Part shown: one piece after another, positions 5,556 to 6,730 of the stretch
Layout of the letters: each line of letters begins with the position of its first letter
Numbering within the stretch: the first letter of the stretch is position 1
Assembly: GCA_037141915.1 (NCBI GenBank)
Contig: JBAXBP010000188.1
Span: 1 to 6,730 of the forward strand
Direction: 5' to 3'
Source of the DNA: CAIRDP01 sp037141915
Lineage (GTDB): Bacteria > Bacteroidota > Bacteroidia > Bacteroidales > FEN-979
DNA: 6,730 nt
Notes under the pieces: model-generated
Databases searched by the model: none
The model's input: only the letters and a program-made list of their open reading frames with translations
What the model was told of the DNA's origin: nothing
Made by a program: the position numbers and the translations under genes

Positions 5556-6461
5556 ATGAGACAAGTAATTTATCAGGTGATTTATTCTCCCTGGATTAAT
5601 CCGTTATTAAGGTCCATTAATAAACTCAGTTCACAACTTATTCCCGGGCTTCCCCAAATTCCCCCTTCGGGAACTTTGAAAATCAACACCGATAAAGGGA
5701 TTCTCAGGATCAGTACGAATCAGACCAATTACCTTACTCATCTCCTCTTCTGGGAAGGTTATAAAAATTTCGAATACACCGATCTGTTCGTTGACCTGAT
5801 AAAGAATGTCAGCAGCTTTTATGATATTGGGGCCAACATAGGCTATTATTCTCTGCTTGCATCCATCGAAAATCCTGCCATTCAGGTTTACAGCTTTGAG
5901 CCGGCAACCGGTCCGCTGTATTATCTTCGTGAAAATGTCAGGATCAACAGTTTTAAAAATATTCAGGTTGAACCTATTGCTCTTTCTCATCTGGCAGAAG
6001 GGGAGATAGATTTTTACGAAATAAAGAACAAGAAATACTCCTATCTTGAGCATAATCTTGCAGGGGAGAGTAATGCTGGCAGTCAGACAACCGGAAGAAA
6101 TTTTGTTATTGACAAAGTACCTACCACAACCCTCGACAATTTTGCTTCGACTCATCCGGAATACCCGGTTGAACTGATCAAGATGGATACCGAGGGAACC
6201 GAACATCTGATCCTCGGACACGCCGGCAAGGTTCTTAGCGAACTTAAACCTGTTATCATCTGCGAGACCTTATTCAACACCATAGAAAAGGATCTGGAAA
6301 AGATCATGCTGGACTATGGTTATAAGTTTTATAATCATGTCCCCGGGGGGCTTATTCATGTTGAAACCATTAAGCGGAAGGTTGATAACGGGGTAAGGAA
6401 CTGTTTCTTTGTCCATCCTGAAAGGTTGCATCTGATTGAAAAATACATTCTGAAAAAGTAG
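5556..6461 (+). CDS. FkbM-family SAM-dependent methyltransferase
   Basis: This is a 301-residue class I methyltransferase of the FkbM type, a family that commonly O-methylates sugars or natural products. Seen directly: motif I DIGANIGYYS (90-99) for S-adenosylmethionine binding, acidic motif FEP (114-116), the VPTTTLDNF segment (188-196), and the IKMDTEG motif (208-214) with D211 and E213, followed by the KPVIICETL strand. These are the hallmark segments of the family in correct order. The N-terminal 85 residues are family-variable. The ATG at 5556 follows an A-rich leader without a Shine-Dalgarno sequence. The 62-bp gap after the flippase holds no clear promoter or terminator, so cotranscription is likely. 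Next to a flippase and a probable glycosyltransferase, the likely substrate is a sugar of the exported polysaccharide, for example end-capping or residue methylation. That role is inferred from context; the acceptor is not determinable here. Confidence 0.92.
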   Translation: MRQVIYQVIYSPWINPLLRSINKLSSQLIPGLPQIPPSGTLKINTDKGILRISTNQTNYLTHLLFWEGYKNFEYTDLFVDLIKNVSSFYDIGANIGYYSLLASIENPAIQVYSFEPATGPLYYLRENVRINSFKNIQVEPIALSHLAEGEIDFYEIKNKKYSYLEHNLAGESNAGSQTTGRNFVIDKVPTTTLDNFASTHPEYPVELIKMDTEGTEHLILGHAGKVLSELKPVIICETLFNTIEKDLEKIMLDYGYKFYNHVPGGLIHVETIKRKVDNGVRNCFFVHPERLHLIEKYILKK

Positions 6462-6557
6462 CAGAAACGCATATGCTTCAAAGGAATACCAGGTAAAACA
6501 TTTCCTGATAATGAAATTGATACAGTAACAATAATATCATATTCAAAAAAACCGGGC

Positions 6558-6730
6558 TTGAAGTCTAAGATCATCTATATAGTGGCATTACATTCCTCGT
6601 TCGTTGATCTTGACATGACGATATTATCAAAACGTTATACGGTAATACTCAATTCGTATAAATGGCAGCAAAAGTTTTTGATGCCTGTCTTCATGTTCCG
6701 TCAATTATGGGTTTTATTAAAGCATGTCTT
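6558..6730 (+). CDS. Probable glycosyltransferase, N-terminal part (cut by right window edge)
   Basis: An open frame runs to the window end and reads (M)KSKIIYIVALHSSFVD, then LDMTILSKRYTVILNSY, then helical FLMPVFMFRQLWVLLKHV. A short hydrophobic beta strand, a serine-rich loop, the ILSKRYTV segment and a following hydrophobic helix resemble the N-terminal Rossmann half of GT4/GT-B glycosyltransferases seen in Bacteroidetes polysaccharide loci. The start is uncertain. The only plausible early starts are TTG at 6558 and GTG at 6582, because the first in-frame ATG (6615) would remove the first beta strand. TTG is chosen since it gives the usual short lead before that strand. The frame is the same as that of the preceding methyltransferase and stays open from its TAG stop. 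The position in a flippase/methyltransferase cluster supports a glycan-building role. At least 300 further residues would be expected downstream. Confidence 0.6.
   Translation, partial: MKSKIIYIVALHSSFVDLDMTILSKRYTVILNSYKWQQKFLMPVFMFRQLWVLLKHV

Noticed and set aside
5631..6221. Long antisense open frame opposite the methyltransferase
   Set aside because: The plus-strand frame contains all FkbM motifs; the antisense translation shows no family features and has no start context of note.

Overview
The window looks like a chromosomal segment of a Bacteroidetes-type bacterium. Four observations point the same way: a secreted protein ends in a type IX secretion (T9SS) C-terminal sorting domain, the divergent promoters carry TAnnTTTG -7 boxes, start codons follow short A-rich leaders without a Shine-Dalgarno sequence, and an NtrC-type regulator resembles short Bacteroidetes forms without a helix-turn-helix. 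A genus cannot be assigned from the sequence alone.

Left part, minus strand: the window opens inside mraZ (56 N-terminal codons, leaving at the left edge), normally the first gene of the division and cell wall (dcw) cluster. Its upstream region carries three GTGGG boxes at exact 10-bp spacing, the expected MraZ autoregulatory operator. A 330-bp non-coding stretch follows, holding a second, opposite-facing GTGGG pair, two AT-rich inverted repeats and a tandem GGATGCA heptamer array. Then comes a long minus-strand gene (499-2772) for a secreted FG-GAP/VCBS beta-propeller protein with a T9SS sorting domain.

Right part, plus strand: an 80-bp divergent intergenic region contains two opposed TAnnTTTG boxes. 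It drives the surface protein leftward and a sigma54-type (NtrC-family) response regulator rightward. The regulator lacks a C-terminal DNA-binding domain and has GSFTSA instead of GAFTGA. It is followed after 25 bp by a Wzx-like polysaccharide flippase, then an FkbM-family SAM-dependent methyltransferase, then the start of a probable glycosyltransferase that runs off the right edge.

The right-hand genes look like the start of a surface polysaccharide (EPS or LPS O-unit) locus led by a regulator gene. The layout is mostly conventional. The points worth a second look are the extra MraZ-like boxes, the heptamer array with a short copy in the neighbouring signal-peptide region, the DNA-binding-domain-less regulator tied to an export locus, and the face-to-face promoter shared by the regulator and the T9SS cargo. 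I did not find convincing evidence of a wholly new system.
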